Shown here in pieces: positions 9,726-16,825 of a stretch of 64,000 nt of DNA. The position numbers and the translations under genes are program-made. The notes under the pieces are model-generated. The model made no database searches. It was not told the DNA's origin and saw only the letters and a program-made list of their open reading frames with translations. Within the stretch, counting starts at the first letter, position 1; the number at the start of each line of letters is the position of its first letter. The stretch is taken from assembly GCF_019793465.1 (NCBI RefSeq), contig NZ_JAILYJ010000003.1:62001-126000 (forward strand), read 5' to 3'. This DNA is from Rhizobium croatiense (GTDB lineage Bacteria; Pseudomonadota; Alphaproteobacteria; Rhizobiales; Rhizobiaceae).

Positions 9726-9830
9726 ATGCATGTCGCCCGGAAGTGTGCAGCGGTTCCGGGACAACGACATGCATAAAAACAAAGGGCTAAAGCGCGTGGC
9801 ATGAATTAAATTTGATGCGGCGCGCTTTAG
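9726..9830. repeat. palindromic intergenic repeat, copy A (RIME-like)
   Basis: The first hairpin pairs ATGCATGTCG (9726-9735) with CGACATGCAT (9765-9774), with an inner stem CCCGG/CCGGG (9736-9740, 9756-9760) around AGTGTGCAGCGG. A conserved linker AAAAACAAAGGG follows. A second hairpin pairs CTAAAGCGCG (9787-9796) with CGCGCTTTAG (9821-9830). Related copies occur at 24859, 46892 and 51613. The architecture resembles the RIME mosaic elements described in rhizobia; that assignment is from memory. Confidence 0.85.
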
Positions 9831-10026
9831 AGATCGCATGACGGTCTGCTAAGTGAAGCAGGCCGTCAAACTCCTGCCACATGCCCTTCATTAATTCGGC
9901 GCGACTGCGTGTTTCTTAAATCGGAATTGATTTAAGGATAAAGCCATGCAGCAGCTCAATGCGTTACCGCATCCCTTGCGCCTCTGAGAAGCGCAGTGCC
10001 CAGGTAATCGCGCCGATGGAGATCCG

Positions 10027-11172
10027 ATGCCCGCAATCCTGCGAAAGAAATCTCATGGCGTCTCCACGCGGGCGCAGGTCATCGACGGTGCTGAGGATAT
10101 CGGCGTCGCCTATCAGGTGTTTTCCGATACGGTGGTCGAAGACGTCGTCGTCAAGAACTCGCCGCGCGGCTTCAAGTTTCACAACGGCAAGAACCTCGTC
10201 GTCAGGCGCTGCGAAACGGAAAATGTCAGGGGCGACGGCATCTATCTGACGAAGACGTCGAACGTGCTTCTGGAAAACAACCGCATGGGCGCCGCACCGG
10301 GCGAGGGCGCCGACTGCTGCCAGTTCGCCTATCAAAACAGCGACGACAATATCAGTTCCGATATCGTGATCCGCGGCAATCTCTTCCTGCAGTCGCCGAC
10401 AAGCACGTCGAACAAGGGCGCGCTGGTCTGCGACAAAACCCGGAGATACCGCGTCGAGTACAACTTCATCGGCGGCAAGAATTTCTCCTTTTCGTCGATC
10501 GGCGACGATGCCGTGGTGCGCAGCAACATCATGCGTGACGGCAGGATGAACGACTATTCCTTCGGCTACGGCATCGGCGACAAGGCCGATCATGCCGGCC
10601 ATCACCTCTACGACAACTGGATCGAGAACAACAATCGCGGCATCAGCCTGAGCGGCTTTTCCGACCAGGAGCGGGCATTCCGCAAGGATATCGATATCCA
10701 CGACAACGTTATCAGCGCATGCGATGTCGCCTTCTTCGCCAATCGTCCGTGGTCGGGCAGCCTCAGGCGCAACATATTCATGCGGTGCCGGCAGGACATC
10801 CTTTTGAAAGGAACGGGCGAAGCCACAGCCGGTCAGATCGATGGCAATTATCACAATGACGGCAGCTTCCTGAACGTTACGCCACCGCCGCTTCGCTTCA
10901 ATCCCGACGGCAAGGCATCCGTCGCCTCAGGGGAATGGACGTCCGAACCCGACGAGATCAGCATTCAATGGCGTGACAAGGGCGTGGATATCCCAGGTGC
11001 CAACCGGCCCTCCATAGCCGTCGAGCCCGGCATGGAATTGTCTTGTGTGCTGCTCGCCCGCAAGGGCCGCAACTGGATGCTGGCGATCGCCGAGGCCGCC
11101 TATGACGATTTCACCCCGCGCGCATGGCAGGAGAAAATGCTCCCCTGGCAGAAGCGGTATCTCACGATCTGA
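10027..11172 (+). CDS. right-handed parallel beta-helix protein
   Basis: The 381-residue product has about ten imperfect beta-helix rungs between residues 30 and 275, seen as recurring 'N.i...n.i..n' patterns (for example VVVKNSPRGFKFHNGKNLVV, NNNRGISLSGFS, NNVIS-type turns). This fold is common in polysaccharide lyases and surface adhesins. A separate C-terminal part (about 290-381) is not helical-repeat-like. No signal peptide is visible. The frame is open only from 9988, and the DNA just upstream is repeat-derived, so the original N-terminus, perhaps with a secretion signal, may have been lost. No catalytic residues are recognisable; the function is unknown. Confidence 0.7.
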   Translation: MPAILRKKSHGVSTRAQVIDGAEDIGVAYQVFSDTVVEDVVVKNSPRGFKFHNGKNLVVRRCETENVRGDGIYLTKTSNVLLENNRMGAAPGEGADCCQFAYQNSDDNISSDIVIRGNLFLQSPTSTSNKGALVCDKTRRYRVEYNFIGGKNFSFSSIGDDAVVRSNIMRDGRMNDYSFGYGIGDKADHAGHHLYDNWIENNNRGISLSGFSDQERAFRKDIDIHDNVISACDVAFFANRPWSGSLRRNIFMRCRQDILLKGTGEATAGQIDGNYHNDGSFLNVTPPPLRFNPDGKASVASGEWTSEPDEISIQWRDKGVDIPGANRPSIAVEPGMELSCVLLARKGRNWMLAIAEAAYDDFTPRAWQEKMLPWQKRYLTI

Positions 11173-11204
11173 GCGGCCCGCCGTGCCGCCGATCACGACC
11201 GTCC

Positions 11205-11229
11205 GGAACTAAAGGCCGGCTTTGCCGTT
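11205..11229 (+). promoter_or_regulatory. EcfG/RpoE2-type general-stress promoter for the first Ku gene
   Basis: GGAAC (11205-11209), 16 bases, then CGTT (11226-11229) exactly fits the alphaproteobacterial EcfG (RpoE2) consensus GGAAC-N16/17-CGTT. The -10 box lies about 40 bp before ATG 11269. The promoter is in the 96-bp gap after the beta-helix gene, so the Ku gene can be transcribed independently of it under stress. Confidence 0.75.
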
Positions 11230-11268
11230 GATTGCCGTGTCCCAACGTGTCGGGGAGATAGGACAGCC

Positions 11269-12069
11269 ATGGCACGCCAGACATTCTGGAAGGGTTATCT
11301 CAAGCTCTCGCTCGTCACCGCCTCCGTCTCGCTGACACCGGCGACGACCGAAAGCAACAAGGTGCATTTCCACGTCCTCAATCGCCAGACGAAAAACCGT
11401 GTCGAAAGCCGCTATGTCGACAGCGTGACCCACAAGCCGGTCGCCGACGGGGACCAGGTGAAAGGTTTTCCGCGCGGCGAGGACGACTATGTTCTTCTTG
11501 AAGACGAGGAGATCGAGGAAGTCGGGCTGGAAAGCACCCGCACCATCGATATCGACAGTTTCGTGCCGCGCGGTTCGATCGACTGGATCTGGTACGACAA
11601 GCCGCATTTCCTGGCACCCGCGGACAAGGTCGGCGTGGAAGCCTTCTGCGTCATCCGCGAGGCGATGAAGGCGAACGATGTCGTCGGCATTGCCCGTCTG
11701 GTCCTCTACCGCCGCGAGCGTGCCGTGCTGTTGGAGCCGCAAGGCAAGGGCATCATTCTGTGGACGCTGCGTTATGGCGACGAAGTGCGCGAACCCTTAG
11801 CGGAAATCGACGATAAGGCAAAGATCGACAGCAAGCTTTTGGCGCTGATGAAGCAGTTGGTGAAAGAAGAAACCAAGGATTGGAGCCCGACCATGGTGCA
11901 GGATCCGATCCAGAAGCGCCTGAAATCGATGATCCGCAGCAAGCAGAAGAACCTGAAGAAGGCCGCACCGGCCAAGAAACCGGTGCCGGTGAAATCGACC
12001 GGCAACGTCATCAACATCATGGACGCGCTGAAGAAGAGCCTGGCGGAAGGCGGCGGGAAGCCGCGTTAG
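11269..12069 (+). CDS. ku: Ku family DNA-end-binding protein (non-homologous end joining)
   Basis: The 266-residue protein has the bacterial Ku core: N-terminal FWKGYLKLSLV strand, central HFHVLNRQTKNRVESRY and DDQVKG-like segment (GDQVKGFPRGEDDYV), and a basic Lys/Ala/Pro-rich tail after about residue 220. Bacterial Ku dimers ring broken DNA ends and recruit LigD. The ATG at 11269 follows a short purine-rich stretch (GGGGAGATAGGA). It is convergent with a second, clearly diverged Ku gene. No ligD lies in this window. An EcfG-type promoter precedes it, so stress induction is likely. Confidence 0.95.
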   Translation: MARQTFWKGYLKLSLVTASVSLTPATTESNKVHFHVLNRQTKNRVESRYVDSVTHKPVADGDQVKGFPRGEDDYVLLEDEEIEEVGLESTRTIDIDSFVPRGSIDWIWYDKPHFLAPADKVGVEAFCVIREAMKANDVVGIARLVLYRRERAVLLEPQGKGIILWTLRYGDEVREPLAEIDDKAKIDSKLLALMKQLVKEETKDWSPTMVQDPIQKRLKSMIRSKQKNLKKAAPAKKPVPVKSTGNVINIMDALKKSLAEGGGKPR

Positions 12070-12108
12070 GGGAATTTCAGCATCTGCGAAGCGGTGTCGT
12101 TAAAGCTC

Positions 12109-12145
12109 GAGCGGTTCTGCGTCTCTAGCAATATCTGAACCGCTC
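12109..12145. repeat. inverted repeat between the convergent Ku genes
   Basis: GAGCGGTTC (12109-12117) pairs with GAACCGCTC (12137-12145) across a 19-base loop. It lies 40 bp after the first Ku stop, in the 197-bp convergent spacer. There is no T-run, so it is not a convincing intrinsic terminator. It may be a small dispersed palindrome of the kind common in rhizobia. Confidence 0.6.
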
Positions 12146-12266
12146 CAGATACCGCCGATTCAGGACGGCATTTTCTTTTCCAGCGGGAAGACGAAACTGC
12201 TGCTGCCCGCGCGGCTTCGGAGCGAGTTTGAAATCGCGCTTCGCCTGATGGGATTCGAGAGCCATC

Positions 12267-13121
12267 TCAGCCTGCCTTCTTTCTCTGGCTGTCGCTGCGC
12301 GCCGGCGCCTTCTTCCTTACCGGTGTCTTCTTCGCCGCACCCTTGCCGCTCATCCCGGCGCTCTGGCGCAGCGCCTCCATCAGATCGACGACCTTGCGTT
12401 CCGGCACCGGTCTCTTCTTCGGCGGCGCCCGGCCCTCGATCTTCGCCTTCACCAGCTCGACGAGAGCGGCTTCGTAGCGATCCTCGTAGGCGCTCGGGTC
12501 GAAGCTGCCGTGCTTGGTTTCGATGATGTGGCCGGCGAGTTCGAGCATCTCCTTGTCGAACTTGATGTCGGGAATGTCCTTGAAGACCGTGCCGGCCGAG
12601 CGCACCTCGTAGTCGAAGTTCAGCATGGTCGCGACGATGTGGGTATCATGCGGTCGGATCAGCAGCGTTCGGTTGCGCCGGAAAAGGACAGCTTCGGCCA
12701 GCGCCGCTACCTTGGCGTCCCGCATGCCCCGGATGATCAGCGACAGCGCTTCTTCATCATGCTCATCGACGGGTGCGAGATAATAGGGACGGTCGAAATA
12801 GAGCTTGTCGATAGCGTCATAGGCGATGAAAGCCTTGACATCGAGCACCTTGTCGCTCTCCGGCATGATCCCCGAAATCTCGTCGCCTTCGATGACGATG
12901 TAATCGCCGTTCTCCATCTGATAGCCCTTGACCTGGTCGTCGCGCTCCACCGGCTTGCCGGTCTCGCTGTCGACGAATTGCCGTTCGACGCGATGGCCGG
13001 TTCTGCGGTTGATGATGTTGAAGGAAACGCGATCGGAGGAGGAAATGGCGGTATAGAGCCCGACGGCGCAAGCAAGGTCGCCTACCTTCAGATGACCTTT
13101 CCAGCTTGCCCGCGCGGCCAT
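12267..13121 (-). CDS. ku: Ku family DNA-end-binding protein, second paralogue
   Basis: This 284-residue Ku has the same core order as the first (SWKGHLKVGDLACAVGLY, FNIINRRTGHRVERQF, DDQVKGYQMENGDYI) but low identity and a longer basic tail rich in Lys, Arg and Pro after about residue 240. Basic tails help DNA binding and recruitment of the ligase. It is the last gene of a minus-strand run led by two small genes (13445-13705 and 13140-13370), with 18 bp to the nearest. Two different Ku chains side by side could form a heterodimer, as I recall being reported for Ku3/Ku4 of S. meliloti; that is inference here. Confidence 0.95.
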   Translation of the reverse strand: MAARASWKGHLKVGDLACAVGLYTAISSSDRVSFNIINRRTGHRVERQFVDSETGKPVERDDQVKGYQMENGDYIVIEGDEISGIMPESDKVLDVKAFIAYDAIDKLYFDRPYYLAPVDEHDEEALSLIIRGMRDAKVAALAEAVLFRRNRTLLIRPHDTHIVATMLNFDYEVRSAGTVFKDIPDIKFDKEMLELAGHIIETKHGSFDPSAYEDRYEAALVELVKAKIEGRAPPKKRPVPERKVVDLMEALRQSAGMSGKGAAKKTPVRKKAPARSDSQRKKAG

Positions 13122-13139
13122 TCCATCCTCCGTGACAGA

Positions 13140-13370
13140 TCAGAGCCGACTGCTGCTCTTGCCGGTTTCGAGCTCCTGGAATGCCCAGCCGCCGTCGGGT
13201 GAGGGGTAGGCGAGCAGCGCGTCGCCATCGCCGATCTTCTGGCGCGACGCGGCGTCCTTGGCGCGAACGATTGCTTCGTCGGCCGTCGCATAGGTCTCCG
13301 ACAGCGTGTCGCCGAGCTTGTAGGCCCAGCCATTGTCATGCGGGACGACCTGATAGGTGATGTCGGCCAT
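13140..13370 (-). CDS. small DUF2188-like protein
   Basis: The 76-residue protein reads as one compact domain of the DUF2188 type: YQVVPHDNGWAYKLG, a helix with repeated Ala (ATADEAIVRAKDAAS) and a final GGWAFQELETG strand. Longer frames exist upstream, but the ATG at 13370 has a strong GAGGAG Shine-Dalgarno nine bases ahead. It sits 18 bp upstream of the second Ku gene and is probably co-transcribed with it. DUF2188 proteins are of unknown function; the Ku linkage suggests a DNA-damage or stress context but proves nothing. Confidence 0.75.
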   Translation of the reverse strand: MADITYQVVPHDNGWAYKLGDTLSETYATADEAIVRAKDAASRQKIGDGDALLAYPSPDGGWAFQELETGKSSSRL

Positions 13371-13444
13371 TTCGGATCTCCTCTTCTTCGACCTCATTTG
13401 CGCATTCGGGCCTCAGGACCGCTGCGCAGGTTGCTTGGAATTGC

Positions 13445-13705
13445 CTAGTTCCGATTTGGTTTGCGCCTTTCATCGAGGGCGATGATCTTCTCGAGCGAAG
13501 CGATATCCTCGCTGGTGACGACGGGAACCGGATCGGCGGCAATCGCCTCCAGCACCTCCTGCGAGATGGCGCCGTTGCGGATCGCCCATTCCAGCGTCTC
13601 GCGTGTTTCCCGCTCGGCCTTCAGCTGCGCATAGAGCGCAACGATCAGCCGGTCGCGGGCATCCATCCGTCGGTCCTGACGATCCATCTTGCGGACATGC
13701 GGCAT
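13445..13705 (-). CDS. small hypothetical protein, possibly first gene of the Ku stress operon
   Basis: This 86-residue, highly charged, helix-rich protein (RDRLIVALYAQLKAERETRE, then a more hydrophobic ISQEVLEAIA segment) has no recognised domain. ATG 13705 has AGGTGGA upstream at a good distance. It lies just downstream of an EcfG-like promoter (13746-13770, minus strand) and 74 bp before the DUF2188 gene. The position makes it the likely leader of a three-gene stress unit ending in Ku. Function unknown. Confidence 0.6.
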   Translation of the reverse strand: MPHVRKMDRQDRRMDARDRLIVALYAQLKAERETRETLEWAIRNGAISQEVLEAIAADPVPVVTSEDIASLEKIIALDERRKPNRN

Positions 13706-13745
13706 TGCAATCCACCTTTGTCACTGATTTCGCTCAGGTGTAATC

Positions 13746-13770
13746 AACTGATGGCGGATGGAAAGGTTCC
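13746..13770 (-). promoter_or_regulatory. EcfG/RpoE2-like promoter facing the second Ku operon
   Basis: On the minus strand GGAAC (13770-13766) is followed by 16 bases and AGTT (13749-13746). This fits the looser RpoE2 pattern GGAAC-N18-TT, with A instead of C at the first -10 position. The -10 box is 41 bp before ATG 13705. Together with the exact match before the other Ku gene it suggests shared general-stress control. Confidence 0.55.
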
Positions 13771-13849
13771 GCTATCGGCGACCGCCGGCGCCGTTGCCGG
13801 CCGGTGCGGATTGTCCTATCTCTGCGAAGCTGTTGCAGAGGATTCCTTC

Positions 13850-14284
13850 ATGGCTGATCTCAAGGCTCGCCCCCGTCCGACCGGCGCCACCGCCACTCTC
13901 GGCCGCACCGGTTTTCCACATGTCACGTCCACCACGAAGGGCGAGATCGATATCGTCACCGCGCCCTCGCAGCCGGGCTTCAGCCCGCTCGATCTGCTCT
14001 ATGCCTCGCTCTCGGGCTGCCTCGTGCTCAGCGCCCGCATCGTCGCCAGCCAGATGGGCGTTCTCGACAGGATCAGCGAGATCGCTGCCGACGTCACCGG
14101 CGAAAAGGCGACGGAAGGGCTTTCACGCGTTGCGAAGTTCAACATCGTCTTCTCGATCAAGGGCGATATCGACGAGGAGACACGCAGCAAGATCATCCAT
14201 GCCGCCGAAGACGAAATCTGCACGGTCAGCAACACCATCCGCGGCAATCCCGAATTCTCGACGACGATAGTAGTATCGGGCTGA
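13850..14284 (+). CDS. OsmC family protein
   Basis: The 144-residue product has the OsmC/Ohr fold pattern: a beta-rich N-terminus, the central helix SPLDLLYASLSGCLVLSARIVA containing the single conserved cysteine, and a C-terminal domain ending TTIVVSG. OsmC/Ohr proteins reduce organic hydroperoxides with two cysteines; here only the first is obvious, so peroxidase activity is uncertain. The frame stays open upstream to 13697, but ATG 13850 has AGAGGA at 13837-13842 and gives a family-like length. It is divergent from the Ku-linked small genes. Confidence 0.85.
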   Translation: MADLKARPRPTGATATLGRTGFPHVTSTTKGEIDIVTAPSQPGFSPLDLLYASLSGCLVLSARIVASQMGVLDRISEIAADVTGEKATEGLSRVAKFNIVFSIKGDIDEETRSKIIHAAEDEICTVSNTIRGNPEFSTTIVVSG

Positions 14285-14369
14285 TCTGCACAAATCGACA
14301 ATCGCAGTGGATTGCGCCGGCAATGGCCGGCTTCTATGCTCAAGCTATCGAAGCAACGGTCTCGGCATC

Positions 14370-15806
14370 ATGCAGCCCAAGCCTCCGCCGACGTCCGGAA
14401 CACCCGTCGTCGCCATCATCGGCGGTGGCGTCTCCGGCGCGGGCGTCGCCTATCATCTCGCCCGGACGATGGCCGACGCGCATGCCGTCATCGTCGTCTT
14501 CGAGCCGCGCGCCGAGCTCGGTCGCGGCCTGGCCTATGACACGGACGACCCGGCCCACCGGATCAATGTTCCTGCCGCCAAGATGAGCCTGCAGCCTGAC
14601 GACCAGGGCGAATTCCAGGCCTGGATCGACGCCCGCAACGCCGTCGCCTGCGACCCCGAGGCATCACGCTCCGACGGCCAGATCTTTCCCCGGCGTCGGC
14701 TCTTCGGCGACTATGTCGCCTCCCTGCTGAAACCGCTGCTGGACGACGGCAGCGTGCGCCATTGCCGCGCGGCCGTGACCCATGTCGAGCGCCATGCCGG
14801 CCGCTGGTCCATCCGCGACGACAAGGGCGGCGTGACGGAGGCTGATATCGTCGCGATCGCCACCAGCCATCCGCCGCCGGTCGCTCCCGGCCGGCTTACA
14901 ACCCTTCTGGCCGCCCATCCCCGTTTCGTCGCCGACACGACGAAGCCGGGTGCGCTCGACGTCATCCGTCCCCACGACCGAGTGCTGGTCATCGGCAACG
15001 GCCTGACCGCCGCTGACGTCATTGCCTCGCTTGCCGAACGCGGACATGATGGTCCGGTGACGGCGATCTCGCGCCGTGGCCTGCGCTCGCGCGGGCATGC
15101 GCCGGCGCCGCAGCCGCTCTATGGCGATTTCGTTGCCGATGTGGCTCATTCCGCCGTTTCGCTGCTGGCGGGAATCCGCGCCGCCATAGATGCAGCGAAG
15201 GCGCAGGGCATAAGCTGGCATGGGGTGATCGATCAGGTGCGGGCGCAGGGATTTGATCTCTGGCAGGCGCTGCCGATGGCCGAACGGCGTCGTGTCGTCC
15301 GCCATCTGCGTTCCTATTGGGATGTGCATCGTTTCCGCATCGCGCCGCAGGTGGAAGCCGTGATCGACGCGGCGATCGCTGCCGGTCGTCTGGAAATCCT
15401 TGCCGGCTCCGTCGCCGATGCGCGCATCGAAGGCGAACGCATTCGGTGCACGCTGCAGCCGCGCCACCGGCGCCAGCCGTTGGAGCGCAGCTACGACGCC
15501 GTCGTCGTCACCACCGGGCCGGCCCATGGCGGCATTCTCGAAACCCAGCCCTGGCTCTCGGCGCTCGCGGCAAGCGGCCACCTGTCGCTCGATCCCACGG
15601 GCCTCGGCCTTGCCTGCACCGAGCGCTCGGAGGCGATCGGCCCGTCGGGGACCGCGGACCCTTCGCTATTGATCTCCGGTCCCTTGGCGCGCGGTACCTT
15701 CGGCGAGCTGATGGGGCTGCCGCAGGTCACCGAGCATGCTTTCTTCGTCGCGACCGAAATCGCCGCAAAGCTGCGGCTGGCTGTGTCGAATACGCATCCC
15801 GCCTGA
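14370..15806 (+). CDS. FAD/NAD(P)-binding flavoprotein, YdhS-like
   Basis: The protein (478 residues from ATG 14370) opens with an FAD-binding Rossmann motif VAIIGGGVSGAGVAYHLAR. It has a second dinucleotide-binding segment (VLVIGNGLTAADVIASLAERG) and a C-terminal 'GPLARGTFGELMGLPQV' stretch typical of the FAD-NAD(P)-binding family that includes E. coli YdhS. It is probably a soluble oxidoreductase or sulfur/amino-acid related hydroxylase; the substrate is unknown. An upstream in-frame ATG at 14307 is possible, but the extra 21 residues look unrelated. It may be co-transcribed with the next gene 113 bp on. Confidence 0.85.
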   Translation: MQPKPPPTSGTPVVAIIGGGVSGAGVAYHLARTMADAHAVIVVFEPRAELGRGLAYDTDDPAHRINVPAAKMSLQPDDQGEFQAWIDARNAVACDPEASRSDGQIFPRRRLFGDYVASLLKPLLDDGSVRHCRAAVTHVERHAGRWSIRDDKGGVTEADIVAIATSHPPPVAPGRLTTLLAAHPRFVADTTKPGALDVIRPHDRVLVIGNGLTAADVIASLAERGHDGPVTAISRRGLRSRGHAPAPQPLYGDFVADVAHSAVSLLAGIRAAIDAAKAQGISWHGVIDQVRAQGFDLWQALPMAERRRVVRHLRSYWDVHRFRIAPQVEAVIDAAIAAGRLEILAGSVADARIEGERIRCTLQPRHRRQPLERSYDAVVVTTGPAHGGILETQPWLSALAASGHLSLDPTGLGLACTERSEAIGPSGTADPSLLISGPLARGTFGELMGLPQVTEHAFFVATEIAAKLRLAVSNTHPA

Positions 15807-15919
15807 TTTTCCGTTTCGATGTCGCTCATCGGCTGTCCCCGGCGGTCGACTTCTGCTACGCACTCGGCAATCAGTGGCCCGCTGCCGGTGTTCGGGCGGC
15901 GATCGGAAATATCGAGATC

Positions 15920-16825
15920 ATGTCGCAGACCGCTTCCACCCTTTCCGAAGCCTCGCCTTCCAATCGTCTCGCTCTTGCGGCGCTCGTTCTCGGCGGGGCG
16001 GCGATCGGCGGCTCGCCGATCTTCGTGCGGCTGTCCGAGGTTGGTCCGATGGCCACCGCCTTCTGGCGCGTAGCGCTGGCGCTGATCCCGATCTTCATCG
16101 TCTCGCTGCTGAAGAAGAATGCCGGGCCCAGACCGCAAAGCCTTGCCGACTTCGGCATGCTGGTTCTTCCGGGCGTCATGCTGGCGCTCGACCTTGCCGC
16201 CTGGCACCTTTCGCTGACCATGACCTCGGTCGCCAACGCGACGCTGCTTGCCAATCTCGCGCCCGTTTTCGTCACGCTGATCGCCGTCCTGTTTTTCAGG
16301 GCGAGAACCAGCGGCGTCTTCCTGTTGGGGCTGCTTCTGGCGCTTGCCGGGGTCGTTATTCTGAAAGGTGGTCCGGCAGGGCTGGGCAATGGCGATTTGA
16401 GCGGCGACGGCGCCGCGATGATCGCCGCCTTCTTCTATGCCTGCTATATCCTGGCGATCGGCAGGCTGCGCAGCCGGTTCGATACGATCCGCATCATGCT
16501 GTGGAGCACGGCATCGGCTGCCGTCTGCATCTTTCCGATAGCCTTCTTCTTCGAAGGCCAGATGCAGCCGGCGACCCTTTACGGCTGGTCGATCCTCTTC
16601 GGCCTCGCCTTCATCAGCCATGCCGGCGGCCAGGTGGCGATCACCTATGCGCTGGCCTATCTGCCGCCCGCTTTTTCATCGCTGACGCTGCTGCTTCAGC
16701 CGGTCGTCGCCGCGATCCTCGCCTGGGCGCTGCTCAATGAGGCGATAGGGACGATGCAGGCGCTGGGCGCCGCGGTGGTGCTTGCCGGCATCATGGTCGC
16801 CCGAGCGTCTCGCTCGTCGGCTTGA
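15920..16825 (+). CDS. EamA/DMT family transporter
   Basis: The 301-residue inner-membrane protein has ten predicted spans in two homologous EamA halves, each about 140 residues. The first half begins ALAALVLGGAAIGGSPIFVRLSEVGP, a DMT hallmark, and the second begins around GDGAAMIAAFFYACYILAIG. It is a likely metabolite exporter of the drug/metabolite superfamily. The same frame is open far upstream, but that part overlaps the flavoprotein gene in another frame; ATG 15920 matches family length. Its 3' end overlaps the convergent glyoxalase-hydrolase gene by 35 bp. Confidence 0.9.
   Translation: MSQTASTLSEASPSNRLALAALVLGGAAIGGSPIFVRLSEVGPMATAFWRVALALIPIFIVSLLKKNAGPRPQSLADFGMLVLPGVMLALDLAAWHLSLTMTSVANATLLANLAPVFVTLIAVLFFRARTSGVFLLGLLLALAGVVILKGGPAGLGNGDLSGDGAAMIAAFFYACYILAIGRLRSRFDTIRIMLWSTASAAVCIFPIAFFFEGQMQPATLYGWSILFGLAFISHAGGQVAITYALAYLPPAFSSLTLLLQPVVAAILAWALLNEAIGTMQALGAAVVLAGIMVARASRSSA

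Larger units (their letters stand above)
9540..10026. other. 487-bp spacer: operon promoter region plus decayed repeat sequences
   Basis: Between the GntR-led operon and the beta-helix gene lie the candidate operator at 9556-9574, a full copy of the palindromic repeat (9726-9830), and a segment at about 9917-10010 that looks like a second, degenerate repeat. In that segment AAGGATAAAGCC precedes an ATG at 9946 that opens only 13 codons before TGA 9985-9987. That tiny frame is in phase with the beta-helix gene. No other gene is seen. Confidence 0.6.

Noticed and set aside
9349..9774. A 141-codon minus-strand frame starting MHVVVPEP
   Set aside because: Its start lies in repeat copy A and the rest is antisense-phase sequence within the GntR-type gene. 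Similar MHVV-starting frames come from copies C and D.
15317..15919. N-terminal extension of the EamA transporter by 201 codons
   Set aside because: The extension overlaps the flavoprotein gene in another frame, is Arg-rich and non-membranous, and family members start at the position of ATG 15920.
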